29,531 bases of DNA from a virus: positions 1 through 29,531 of IMG/VR virus record IMGVR_UViG_3300037459_000020; one strand, 5' to 3'. This document shows positions 5,289 through 13,826 of this stretch, in pieces (position 1 is the first letter of the stretch; each line of letters opens with the position of its first letter). The notes beneath the pieces were generated by a model. The model ran no database searches. It saw nothing but the letters and a program-made list of their open reading frames with translations, and was not told the origin of the DNA. The translations under genes were made by a program, and so were the position numbers.

Positions 5289-7408
5289 TCGGTTAGCATC
5301 CTACTCAACTCACCAGTCACGTCCTCGAACTTCTCCATGCCTCTGTCGCCCAAGGTACGAAGGTACTCCATGCCGTAGTCGCCCAAGTCTTTCATCATTT
5401 CCTTGTTGAACTCAATGTCAGGTAACTCAGGGGGACCACCGCTCTCGAAGTACTGGTTCTCCGCAGCGACGACCAGACCGCGAAGCTCCTTCATGATGGC
5501 TTGAGCTTTTGTGGGGTCACCTTTGGCATACGTCAGCTTCAAAAGGGCGTTGCGTATCGCCGGACCTTGAATGACTTGCCCTGCAAGTGCCGTGGCTGCA
5601 GCTACCCCCCACAGACCATTCAGGACAGCGAGTCCGACAGCAGCGCCACCACCCATCGCAGCAACCATGCCCGAACCCTTACCTGTCTGAGCAGCTAACG
5701 CAGTGATCCGCATATACTCACGAGCCCCTTCGAGCAACTCTTGTTCACCTTCGTCGAAGAAGACCTTCAGCATCTTCCTGTTCTTAGGAGTGCTGAGGTA
5801 CTTCACGAAGCCATCCGGATCAGCAATCTGCGGAGCGTCAGGAGTCCAACCTGATTTCTCCATTCCCTTGATGAGGAAGCGCCGCTTCACTGCTTGCTTC
5901 CCTTCGGGCATCAGCTTGTTAAACAGATCAACGACACGCTTAGATGTGCCCTGATCTAGAACGCGCTCGACGGTCTCATCAGTAAGGTTACCGTCCCTCA
6001 GCTGTTTAGCTATCGCAACGTCAACAACCGACTCAGATTCCTTCACGAATGCACGTTCAAGCAACTCGTGTGCCTTCGCCTGAGCTTCTCGTCGTGCCTG
6101 CGGTTGCGTGACCCCTGAGGGCCAGTTCTCCGGATCCATGATCTCCTTGTTCTTACCCCAGAACCGCTGCTTGATCATGCGGGTGATGAAGTTGTCCGCG
6201 ATGTCTTGACCCAGCTCACTCTCGATGTCGATGCCGTACTTGTTAGCGATATCGATGAGTGCATCTGTTCTCGCTGCTTTCTGTCTGATTCTCTGACGAC
6301 CGATACCTGTGATCGGGACACGTTCAATCGTTTTGAAGAAGATATTTTGGATAGGAGATATGTACTGCGAGAGAGCATCGGAGGTGTAGATTTTCCGCCC
6401 CGTTGACTTTGCATAATCCAGTGCTTGCTGGACACCTTTAGGTACAATGTCAACCGTATACCCTATCAGCTCCTTGCCTTTGGCAGCGACGTTCGCCAGT
6501 GGCTTCGCGAGGTGCTCACCCACCTTACCCGCTACTGCAGTGAACGCGATGTCTTCTGGATCGAAGTCGCCACCCGGCACCGCTTCGTGACCCGCTTCAA
6601 TCCCTGTTTGAGTGGCACCGGCTGCACCTGCCATCCGATAACTTGCTCGACGAACAGCTGCTTTCTCCAGCTGCTTACGCATCGTTGCACTAGCTACTCT
6701 AGGCAGCACTGTCTTCACACCCATCGATGCAAATCTACCTGCCGGTGTGAACATTGCACCGAGTCCCAACATCTGCAGTGCGTCCATGCCGCTCGCGCCG
6801 GGACGGTTGATGAGTCCACGTGCACCAGTCTCGTTGTTGGTTGCGATGATCGCACCGTCGGGTGCATAGGTGATGCCTATGACGTCATTGGAAATTTCCT
6901 TCAGCATGTTCGCGATCTCTTGCGGATCGGTCATCGTCATCGCAGCTGTTGCTACCGCAGCTCGTTGCGCAAGAGTAAGCGTTGAACCAACACCACCACC
7001 CGTCTCTTCTGTGGTACGTCCCGGTCCTACACGCGGAGCGTCACCACCAAGCATTGGCGGCACGAACATCTCGCCCAGCTCCTGTGATGCACGCGACGTC
7101 CCCGGCTCCTCCGGAAATTCACTGTAATCCTCAAGAGGATTTACCAGTTCTTCTTCAGTGGCGGCGAAAGGGTCAGCGAAGCCAACCGAGGAAGCATCCG
7201 CAAACGGATCCGTAAACGGATCGGCGAACGGCATGTCTGGTTCGGGGAGCTGCTCAGCTTGTGCCAGCATTTGCATCTGAGCCTGCTCTTCTTCAGATGG
7301 AGTCTCCCCCGGTGCGTACCCTTGTGCTGCCAGCGCTTGGTCTTTCGCCTGCATCTCAGCCTGCATGCGGAGGAGGTCTTCTGCTGTCGTGTAATCAGGT
7401 TCAGCCAT
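5285..7408 (-). CDS. Putative large internal virion/ejection protein
   Basis: The 707-residue protein starts with an acidic, Gln/Glu-rich and probably disordered region carrying tandem ADPF/TDPF units at about residues 60-82. It continues with an Ala-rich segment, a long mixed helical body (about 250-570), and one strongly hydrophobic Gly/Ala-rich segment at about 580-612 (GGGAAVGLAVLNGLWGVAAA) before a charged C terminus. Size, one membrane-like segment late in the chain and position among similar proteins match podophage ejection proteins that form a channel after infection. I recognise no enzyme motif. It overlaps its upstream neighbour as TGATG and terS as ATGA. Confidence 0.65.
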   Translation of the reverse strand: MAEPDYTTAEDLLRMQAEMQAKDQALAAQGYAPGETPSEEEQAQMQMLAQAEQLPEPDMPFADPFTDPFADASSVGFADPFAATEEELVNPLEDYSEFPEEPGTSRASQELGEMFVPPMLGGDAPRVGPGRTTEETGGGVGSTLTLAQRAAVATAAMTMTDPQEIANMLKEISNDVIGITYAPDGAIIATNNETGARGLINRPGASGMDALQMLGLGAMFTPAGRFASMGVKTVLPRVASATMRKQLEKAAVRRASYRMAGAAGATQTGIEAGHEAVPGGDFDPEDIAFTAVAGKVGEHLAKPLANVAAKGKELIGYTVDIVPKGVQQALDYAKSTGRKIYTSDALSQYISPIQNIFFKTIERVPITGIGRQRIRQKAARTDALIDIANKYGIDIESELGQDIADNFITRMIKQRFWGKNKEIMDPENWPSGVTQPQARREAQAKAHELLERAFVKESESVVDVAIAKQLRDGNLTDETVERVLDQGTSKRVVDLFNKLMPEGKQAVKRRFLIKGMEKSGWTPDAPQIADPDGFVKYLSTPKNRKMLKVFFDEGEQELLEGAREYMRITALAAQTGKGSGMVAAMGGGAAVGLAVLNGLWGVAAATALAGQVIQGPAIRNALLKLTYAKGDPTKAQAIMKELRGLVVAAENQYFESGGPPELPDIEFNKEMMKDLGDYGMEYLRTLGDRGMEKFEDVTGELSRMLTE

Positions 7409-8718
7409 CAGTCTTTAAACCCCTTCTTACGCAGTTTAGAAAGCACATCAGGATCTACTGGAGGCCAACCGTAGTGACTCTCATAGAACTTGATCAGCGC
7501 ATCGTTGTTTGGGTTGTTGAGGTCAAAACCCTTAGTCAGAATGTCGTTGTGTGCAGGAGTTGGAATCTTAGCCGCTGCCTGCCCTGCCATCTGCTCCATT
7601 TCTTTTCTCGCAGACTCTGACGTACGGTACTCTCGGTACCTGAACACTGACAGATCATCATCAGGATTCTTAGCTTGGGAGAGAGCTGCCCGCTCCCCGA
7701 TATTGATGATGTTGTCGTAGCGTCCTAACATCTCGTCGATGATGCGCAGGTTAGCCTCCTGACTCGCATCTGGGCTCGCGTTGAGCGACTCAATTTTCCG
7801 GTACTCGAAGTCAGTCTTCGTACCCGTCAAGCGTGACAGCTGGTTGAGAACCTCATCACCGATGAGCCTTCGGACCACTCTGAGGTCTGCGTCGTCTGCG
7901 ATTCTAATGTTGAGGAACTCACCCATACGTGCGATCCCAGCTTTGAGTCCGCCGGTCTCTATCTCTGCAAAGATCGCCCGCGCATCACGCAGCTTGTCTT
8001 GTGCAATGGTTGCGATCAGCCCTTGATCGATATCGTGCTGGGCACGTCGAGCCGCAAGGGTTCCCGCAACCTTGGCAGCATCTCTCTCACGTACGGTGAT
8101 GGGGTTCGCGGAAGATACTACCTGCAGCAACTCACCGGTATCCGTTCCCGTGAAGATGTGCTCCGTCGTTCCGTCGCTGTGCACGATGGTTTGTTTCTCG
8201 ATATGTCGCCACTGCTCTGGATTGTCTGGGAACTCAGCGACATCATCCGGGTGATACACGGTTGACCTTGAGCCCAGACGGGCACGTGATTGCAGAGCAA
8301 TCTGTTGCTGCTTCGTCTCAGAGTCGAGGATATCTTTTTCAATATCAGTCAGCAGCTCCCGCTTCTCTGAGCGAGCCTCGCCTATCAGACCTGCAGCAGC
8401 ACCTACGGACTCACCGAAGCCACCTGTACGAGTAGGTGCCAGCATGCCCTGTGCAAGAGCAAGCCACTGACCACTCTTATCAGCTTCGATTTTATCGCGT
8501 CGGTCCATCAGATTTTGGCGTGCCTCTTCCAACCGCTTCATCGCAATCGAGTTGGTCATCTTTTTGCCTGCCCGACTGGACTGCGTAGGTAGATGAGCGG
8601 GTTCCCTTCCCGTCGCCTCTTCCAGTGCACCGGGAGCTTCGATCATGGAGGGGTCGTCCAGCTCGTCAGGATCTACACCCGTCACTGCTGCCAGCCCACC
8701 TGCTTGATAATTAGCCAT
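7408..8718 (-). CDS. Putative internal virion protein
   Basis: The 436-residue protein begins with NYQAGGLA, one of the recurring GG motifs of this operon. A Pro/Glu-rich linker follows, then a predominantly helical, charged body including a likely coiled-coil stretch around residues 60-145 (many Lys, Glu, Gln and Arg, with KKMTNSIAMKRLEEARQNL near the start). The C terminus is rich in Asp and Pro. There is no obvious transmembrane segment and no catalytic motif. Sitting between two other GG-motif proteins and overlapping both by one base (TGATG), it is probably a virion or ejection component, but this is inferred from context. Confidence 0.65.
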   Translation of the reverse strand: MANYQAGGLAAVTGVDPDELDDPSMIEAPGALEEATGREPAHLPTQSSRAGKKMTNSIAMKRLEEARQNLMDRRDKIEADKSGQWLALAQGMLAPTRTGGFGESVGAAAGLIGEARSEKRELLTDIEKDILDSETKQQQIALQSRARLGSRSTVYHPDDVAEFPDNPEQWRHIEKQTIVHSDGTTEHIFTGTDTGELLQVVSSANPITVRERDAAKVAGTLAARRAQHDIDQGLIATIAQDKLRDARAIFAEIETGGLKAGIARMGEFLNIRIADDADLRVVRRLIGDEVLNQLSRLTGTKTDFEYRKIESLNASPDASQEANLRIIDEMLGRYDNIINIGERAALSQAKNPDDDLSVFRYREYRTSESARKEMEQMAGQAAAKIPTPAHNDILTKGFDLNNPNNDALIKFYESHYGWPPVDPDVLSKLRKKGFKD

Positions 8719-8906
8719 CAGTCTTCATCCTCAATCCGTATGCCACCTCGTGCTCGGCTCCGTATGTCACATTCCTCGTACAGCTCGTTAGCAGCTCGGG
8801 CGAACCCCGGATTCTCTCGACCAGTGTTGGCTCCAGTGAGCCCTCTCCACCAACCTTTCACTTTTGTCCATCCTGACTTTGCTGCCTGCGCTAAACCACC
8901 CAACAT
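8718..8906 (-). CDS. Small GGLA-motif virion-type protein
   Basis: The 62-residue protein opens with MLGGLAQAAKSGW, carries an amphipathic Trp/Lys-rich segment (GWTKVKGWWRGLTG), and ends in an acidic tail. The first 20 residues resemble the termini of its larger neighbours (AQGGLAQ at the start of the 650-residue protein and QFGGLAQ in the 709-residue protein), as if it were a free-standing copy of that short module. It is joined by a TGATG overlap to the downstream gene, which supports it being translated. Function is unknown. Membrane association or a virion peptide is possible. Confidence 0.65.
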   Translation of the reverse strand: MLGGLAQAAKSGWTKVKGWWRGLTGANTGRENPGFARAANELYEECDIRSRARGGIRIEDED

Positions 8907-8920
8907 GTAGGGTTCAGCGC

Positions 8921-10063
8921 TTAGTGCTTTCCCGCGAGTGCCAAGCCCCCGTGTGCATATCTGTTAGGTTCGAAATACTCACCGCTCTCGTTGTCAATGT
9001 ACCCACCTTCAGCGTTTCCGAACTCATCCCGCATCCCTCGATACGCACCGTAAGCACCGACGATCTGCGACAGTCCCGAAGGCTGGTAGATATCAGCAGG
9101 ACCGTAGTCCTGTCGCTGCGTCGTTCGTCCAATCGCTGACGATGGCAGACCACGAATCATCTCGCTCATGAAACGAGTGCGATCCATCGGCAGGTCACGC
9201 TGCTCGCGGAAGTCTTGGTATCCCAGATCGAGGCTGGCTTGACCCATGCCACGTCGAGTTTTACCAACTGCTTCCATCGCAGCGGCGTCACCGTAGCCCA
9301 GCTTCGATGCTCGCTCACCCAATCCACCCGCTGTCTCACCGGCTTGCAGCATGCCCAGTCCTTGTTGAACACCGAGTCGTCCGCCAGCTTCTTCGAGACC
9401 ACCTCTGATTTCACCAGCTTGGATATCCCTTGCTCGGTCTGCACCGAACAATTCACCTGCCTGACCGTAGGCACCGGAGAGTGTCGCCAGTCGCTGTTCT
9501 TCCAGACCCTCTTGGATATCGCGCACGCCGCGCATACCAATCTGCTCCATGGATCCTTCGCCACCTCGCGAACCGAACTGACCTGCACCCGTGAATGACT
9601 TCTGCAGACCGGGTAGGAATTTCTCTTCGAACGTGCGTGTAGCGAGGCTCTCTTGACGGTCGAGCACGTTCTGAACGTACGGGTCCATGTAGCGATCCAC
9701 GCCTTCAGGAAACTCTTCAGTGCCCGATGTGAGGTAAGGATCTGCAGCACCTCTCGGATCGTATTGCTCTCCGAAGCGGTCGAGTCCACCACGTACACCT
9801 TCGGCACCTGCTTCGAGCCATGGCTGGTAGGCACCGACATTCTCTTCGGCCATACCAAAGGCAGCTTCCTCCTCCGGAGCGAACGGCGCGATGCGCGGAC
9901 CACCGTAGGGGATGTATGGTTCAGCTGCCGCAGCGTTCGCTCTCGCGATCAGACCCTGCGTGTAATCTGACATCCACTTCGGGACGTTCTCGATGGTCTG
10001 TCCGTAGGTGTTGACCGACTTGGGCGGCTTCCCTTCGAACAAGAAATCAGTGACGCTTCCCAT
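8921..10063 (-). CDS. Putative internal virion/ejection protein
   Basis: The 380-residue protein is rich in Gly, Glu, Tyr and Arg. It contains a segment typical of a common phage structural family: YIPYGGPRIAPF near residues 50-61, DPYVQNVLDRQ around 140, and a Gly-rich QFGSRGGEGSMEQ region near 175. A helical, Gln/Gly-rich middle follows. The C terminus carries two GG motifs (NAEGGYI and YAHGGLALAG) ending in KH. I do not see a transmembrane segment. Similar proteins in other phages are usually labelled virion structural or DNA ejection proteins. It overlaps its upstream gene as TGATG. Confidence 0.7.
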   Translation of the reverse strand: MGSVTDFLFEGKPPKSVNTYGQTIENVPKWMSDYTQGLIARANAAAAEPYIPYGGPRIAPFAPEEEAAFGMAEENVGAYQPWLEAGAEGVRGGLDRFGEQYDPRGAADPYLTSGTEEFPEGVDRYMDPYVQNVLDRQESLATRTFEEKFLPGLQKSFTGAGQFGSRGGEGSMEQIGMRGVRDIQEGLEEQRLATLSGAYGQAGELFGADRARDIQAGEIRGGLEEAGGRLGVQQGLGMLQAGETAGGLGERASKLGYGDAAAMEAVGKTRRGMGQASLDLGYQDFREQRDLPMDRTRFMSEMIRGLPSSAIGRTTQRQDYGPADIYQPSGLSQIVGAYGAYRGMRDEFGNAEGGYIDNESGEYFEPNRYAHGGLALAGKH

Positions 10064-12015
10064 CAGGCGTTTCCTCCTGCCGCTGGACGATTAGGTGGCA
10101 CGGGACTGGTCCCACCCACGTTGTGTAGACCTCCATGTTCGTACTTCATCGTACGTCTCAGCTTCTTGACGTTGTTCATGTAGGCACGGGGGTTCTTCGC
10201 CTTGTTAGTGAACTCACCCTTCTTCATCTTGCCTGCCTTGTGCTTGCGTAGCTCCTGTCGCATCTCGTCGAGTCGTCGTGCACCTTCAGATCCAGATCCA
10301 TCACCTAGCAGGGAGACGGACTCAGCATCGATGACATACTCCCCGTCGCTTAAGTACGCTGGGATATCGTCTGATCGACCTGAGCCCGGACCCCGCACAT
10401 GATGACCCCCTTCCCGACTGACTGCCGGTGCTTCGTTGAAGACGTCGTCATTCTGTTCCCAGTAGTCGAACTCGCCACCACGTTGGTAGCCACCGCGTGC
10501 CTGACCAGCCTGACCTGCTGCCTGCGCCGGAGGCATCATGCTGTTGGTCCCCGGATTGAACGTCCAGCCCTGACCCTCCATCTCGCGTCTCTTGATCTGC
10601 CCTGCTCGACCCGAAGGTAGCTGCACTGGTTGAGGTCCAGTCGCTCCTGCAGCCGCTGCCAGAGGACTCGTGTCACCGGGGAAGGGTTCCGGTGCCATGA
10701 ACAGGTGCTGCCCCGACATCGGTGAGCCTGCCTGACCGTAGGTGAAATAATCCGATGGGTCTTTGAGTCCCCGGAACTGTCGATTCATCTTGAAGACCGG
10801 CAGACGCTCGCCCCACTCAGCTGGTAGCTGCGGAGGTCCATCGTCTTCGTAGTCACCCGAACTCGCTGCGCCCAGAGTAGTCAGCCCAGCCAGTGCAGGG
10901 ATTGCGTACTTGTCTGCCAGAGCCATCAAGCTCTGAGTCCTCGTGGGTGCCGCAGCTGGAGGAGCCGCCAGTGGATCCGTCACGGGTGCGGGACTTGCCG
11001 TACGAGGGGTACGACCCGGATCGGCTCCAGCGAGCACCTCCTGCGTCGTCACTGGACGATCTAGGGTTGGGGTGTACGCTTCCCCCCCTGCATCGATACC
11101 GGGGGCAGGAGGCGGCGTGCGGCCCTCCATGCGAGCTATGTACTGTCCGATCTTCGTCTCACCGGCAGGCTTCATGCCCATTGCAGCGCGAGCGTCCGCT
11201 GAGAACCGCTCGCCTATCGGTTGGGTGCCTGCGGTCATTGCACCGGTAAGTGCACCTCCGACGATGTCACCTCCAGTCAGCCCAGCTCCAGCACCCTGGA
11301 TCACAGCGCTGCCAACGACGCTTGCGGTCTTACTGCCAGCCTCCAAGCCTAGAGCTGTACCCACCTTATTTCCGTACGCGCCAGCAGCAGCTCCCAGACC
11401 TCCAGAGAGGGCTCCTGCAATCGCTCCTTCCTTGCCACCGGTCACGGCACCCAGTCCACCCTGCACGATAGCGTTGCCCGCCACGGATGCCATGGCACCG
11501 CTCATACCCAGCTTCAGACCGATGGCAGTCCCAAGCCCAGGCATGAACATCGACAGTGCGATGGGAGCGATCATCCGGAACGCGTCCGACTTGACGATTT
11601 TTTTCACGCCTTTCTTGATCTTCTTCCACACCTTGGACAGGAAGCCATACTCACCGATGCCGGTCTTCGGGTTGATCTCTGGCTCACCCCACATCGCAGT
11701 GATCGCTTCGTACTCTTCCGGGCTCATGTGGAGCATCATCGAGTCGTCACCGCGACCTGCCTGTCGAGTCTTCTCAGCAGCGCTGGCAACACCACCACGT
11801 GCTTTCTTCACCGACCCACCGATGCAGTAGAGCCTGACCTTCTTGGCATCCTTCTTCGGAATGCCTTGGTCCGTCATCATCTGTTCGGCGGCAACGGTGT
11901 AGAGCAGCTCCGGACCTCCAGGCACCAACTCGATTGCGCGAGCGGTATCGCTGAGTTCCTTCGACCCACCCTGTTGAGCGAGCATTTGTGCGAGTCCACC
12001 TTGTGCTGCTGGCAT
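10063..12015 (-). CDS. Putative membrane-active ejection protein with GG motifs
   Basis: I place the start at ATG 12015, preceded by GAAGGG, because a longer frame to 12108 would overlap the neighbouring 80-residue gene by about 90 bp. The 650-residue protein begins MPAAQGGLAQ and has a basic amphipathic helix (FLSKVWKKIKKG, about 125-136). About 120 residues of Gly/Ala-rich hydrophobic repeat follow (about 145-265), likely membrane-inserting. Then come a Pro-rich region and a conserved-looking block at about 542-575 (SDDIPAYLSDGEYVID, then SLLGDGS). It ends with a KYEHGGL motif and a disordered tail. The SDGEYVID block recurs in virion proteins of many environmental phages, by my recollection. 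A role in DNA delivery is inferred. Confidence 0.7.
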   Translation of the reverse strand: MPAAQGGLAQMLAQQGGSKELSDTARAIELVPGGPELLYTVAAEQMMTDQGIPKKDAKKVRLYCIGGSVKKARGGVASAAEKTRQAGRGDDSMMLHMSPEEYEAITAMWGEPEINPKTGIGEYGFLSKVWKKIKKGVKKIVKSDAFRMIAPIALSMFMPGLGTAIGLKLGMSGAMASVAGNAIVQGGLGAVTGGKEGAIAGALSGGLGAAAGAYGNKVGTALGLEAGSKTASVVGSAVIQGAGAGLTGGDIVGGALTGAMTAGTQPIGERFSADARAAMGMKPAGETKIGQYIARMEGRTPPPAPGIDAGGEAYTPTLDRPVTTQEVLAGADPGRTPRTASPAPVTDPLAAPPAAAPTRTQSLMALADKYAIPALAGLTTLGAASSGDYEDDGPPQLPAEWGERLPVFKMNRQFRGLKDPSDYFTYGQAGSPMSGQHLFMAPEPFPGDTSPLAAAAGATGPQPVQLPSGRAGQIKRREMEGQGWTFNPGTNSMMPPAQAAGQAGQARGGYQRGGEFDYWEQNDDVFNEAPAVSREGGHHVRGPGSGRSDDIPAYLSDGEYVIDAESVSLLGDGSGSEGARRLDEMRQELRKHKAGKMKKGEFTNKAKNPRAYMNNVKKLRRTMKYEHGGLHNVGGTSPVPPNRPAAGGNA

Positions 12016-12019
12016 TTTT

Positions 12020-12262
12020 CTACCCTTCAAAATTCGTTGTGGCGAAGAGGCGTTGTGCCCATGCTCGCCAGTTGTCGTATGTGTACGGATCCGGTGCGTC
12101 CTGCCCAACCGGGTCCACGTCTCCGAACACTGTCGCCGCCCACTGCTGCCACTCGTCTTCGTTGTCGAGTCGGGGGAAGTTCTCCGACCGACGCTCGAAC
12201 AGTGGGACCATGAAGTCTGCCCACTCGATCACGTTGTCGAAGCCTCGCGGATCGATGATCAT
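12020..12262 (-). CDS. Hypothetical small protein following the nozzle gene
   Basis: The 80-residue acidic protein is rich in Trp, Asp and Phe (DEWQQWAATVFGDVDP, YDNWRAWAQRLF) and ends NFEG. It has no transmembrane segment or Cys motif. The ATG overlaps the nozzle-like gene stop as ATGA, and only 4 nt separate its stop from the next start, so it is clearly embedded in the operon. It may be a small tail or assembly factor. I do not recognise the family. Confidence 0.7.
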   Translation of the reverse strand: MIIDPRGFDNVIEWADFMVPLFERRSENFPRLDNEDEWQQWAATVFGDVDPVGQDAPDPYTYDNWRAWAQRLFATTNFEG

Positions 12263-13824
12263 GACTCGACCCTCCCGTCTGCCGGTCCGATGTGTGCGTA
12301 GGTGTCACCGTACTCGTAGTCGCCACCTTGCGTGTTCGACTCGAACCGGAAACTCATCAGCCGTTGGATCGTCTTCAGCTTGATCGTCTCGTCAGTGCCA
12401 GTCGTCGGTGTCGCCACGAAGGTTTTCGGAGTCTCCGTAATCTGTGGTGCCTTCGCGTTCGCTCGCCCCTTCACTGTCAGTGTCATGTCACCGACCTGCA
12501 CGAAGTCAGGCTCGATCCTCGCAACTCTGATCGACTTGTCGCTCTGCCCAGACTCGAGCAGTGACAGCTCATGGGTTTCGAAGAAGGACTGGATGGCACT
12601 GATCTGGCTGGTGCGAATTTTGTCCTTGGTCGTCTCGTGTTGCCAGAGCGTACGCCCGTTTGCCGTCACCTCGTTGTCTACCATGAATGGCTTCTGGTAA
12701 ACGTTGGCGAAGATACCCGCTGTGCGTCCTTGGTCAACATCATTTGAGTCAGGCAGTTCAGTGTCGTACCAGAATCCCTTCCGCACGTTGTAGATGATCG
12801 CGTGCGTGCACTCGGTAGCACTGCCTCTCGGGTAGCACCACCAGATCTCACCGTAGCGCGGGATCTTGAAGCCGAACACCTTCTGTCGTGCGGTGAAGTT
12901 CAGGTTGTTGAAGAAGAAGTTCTCATTCATCTCGTTGGGCATCTCGCGCACGACACCGTTGAACAACAGGAACCGGTCGTTACCGGGCCAGTAGTAGATG
13001 CCGTCGTACTCGACGATGCCTTGCGACGAGAGAATCGAGATGCCTCGTGCGATGGTGTCAAAGGTGAAAGTTGATGGACCACTGCTTAAGAATGTGCCGC
13101 GAACTAATGAATCAAGAGACCACAGGAGTATCGCAGGACCAGTGCCCGCACCTCGAAGAGGAAACCCTTTCACAAATTTCTGTGTGCCACTGTTGAACTC
13201 AACAGGTAAAGCTGAGAGGTCATTGGGCGTACCGTTATAACGAACGATCCCATCGCTACCAAAGATGAACAGAAACTGCTGTGTCACAACAACGCCACCA
13301 CTGACTGGTCCCGCTGTTCCCGTGTTCCATCCTACTGCGGCATCAATGTTGAGACCTACGACGTTCAACGCAGCTCCCGCATCAATGGTATCGATGTAGA
13401 CGAGTCCGCCAACCGAGTTGTCGATGTTCGCAGCGTTCGGTGCAGCGTGAGCAATGAGCAGGTGGTTGCCTGTGCCCCCGGTGTCCGCGAACACATCGAA
13501 CTGCCACATGTTATTCAGGTCAGTTGCAAAGCCTGCAGGAGTTCGATCAGTAAACAGGTTGAGCGACCCGTTAGAAACTTGATACTGACCGATGGTGTCG
13601 GGGTGCCCCAGGTGCAGGTATTGGATGTCGTCTTTCGAGAACGAGTGCATGCCACGCGTAACTTCAGGCACCGTGTCAGTGACCTGCTGGTAGCCCCCCA
13701 TCTTCTGAGGTTTGCCACGTTGGAACCGGCACCAGCGACCATCGACATAGTTGTCGCCTTCGAATTTGGTGCCGTCCCGTTTGATACCGGGCTTCGACCA
13801 GATGGGTGCTGGGGTTTCAGCCAT
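12259..13824 (-). CDS. Tail nozzle-like / tail stabilisation protein
   Basis: The 521-residue protein has the beta-rich, aromatic-rich pattern of podophage nozzle proteins (T7 gp12-, P22 gp10- or SU10 nozzle-like). The N terminus contains DGRWCRFQRGKPQKMGGYQ, and repeated beta-propeller-like strands follow. The segment around residues 335-365 (IPRYGEIWWCYPRG, then YNVRKGFWYDTELP) is typical of this group in environmental phages. The C-terminal third has beta strands and ends near EYGDTYAHIGPADGRVES. It would form the distal tube attached under the adaptor ring. The family assignment is from pattern recognition and is moderately sure. The next gene overlaps as ATGA. Confidence 0.7.
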   Translation of the reverse strand: MAETPAPIWSKPGIKRDGTKFEGDNYVDGRWCRFQRGKPQKMGGYQQVTDTVPEVTRGMHSFSKDDIQYLHLGHPDTIGQYQVSNGSLNLFTDRTPAGFATDLNNMWQFDVFADTGGTGNHLLIAHAAPNAANIDNSVGGLVYIDTIDAGAALNVVGLNIDAAVGWNTGTAGPVSGGVVVTQQFLFIFGSDGIVRYNGTPNDLSALPVEFNSGTQKFVKGFPLRGAGTGPAILLWSLDSLVRGTFLSSGPSTFTFDTIARGISILSSQGIVEYDGIYYWPGNDRFLLFNGVVREMPNEMNENFFFNNLNFTARQKVFGFKIPRYGEIWWCYPRGSATECTHAIIYNVRKGFWYDTELPDSNDVDQGRTAGIFANVYQKPFMVDNEVTANGRTLWQHETTKDKIRTSQISAIQSFFETHELSLLESGQSDKSIRVARIEPDFVQVGDMTLTVKGRANAKAPQITETPKTFVATPTTGTDETIKLKTIQRLMSFRFESNTQGGDYEYGDTYAHIGPADGRVES

Positions 13825-13826
13825 AA

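Noticed and set aside
10943-11830. Long open frame on the plus strand opposite the 650-residue virion gene (also at 2955-3497, 14434-14844 and 18923-19735)
   Set aside because: These mirror Gly/Ala- or Gly/Thr-rich minus-strand genes, lack ribosome sites and family motifs, and contradict the operon layout.
12016-12108. Longer N terminus for the 650-residue protein
   Set aside because: It would overlap the 80-residue gene by about 90 bp, whereas ATG 12015 has GAAGGG upstream and begins with the shared AQGGLAQ motif.
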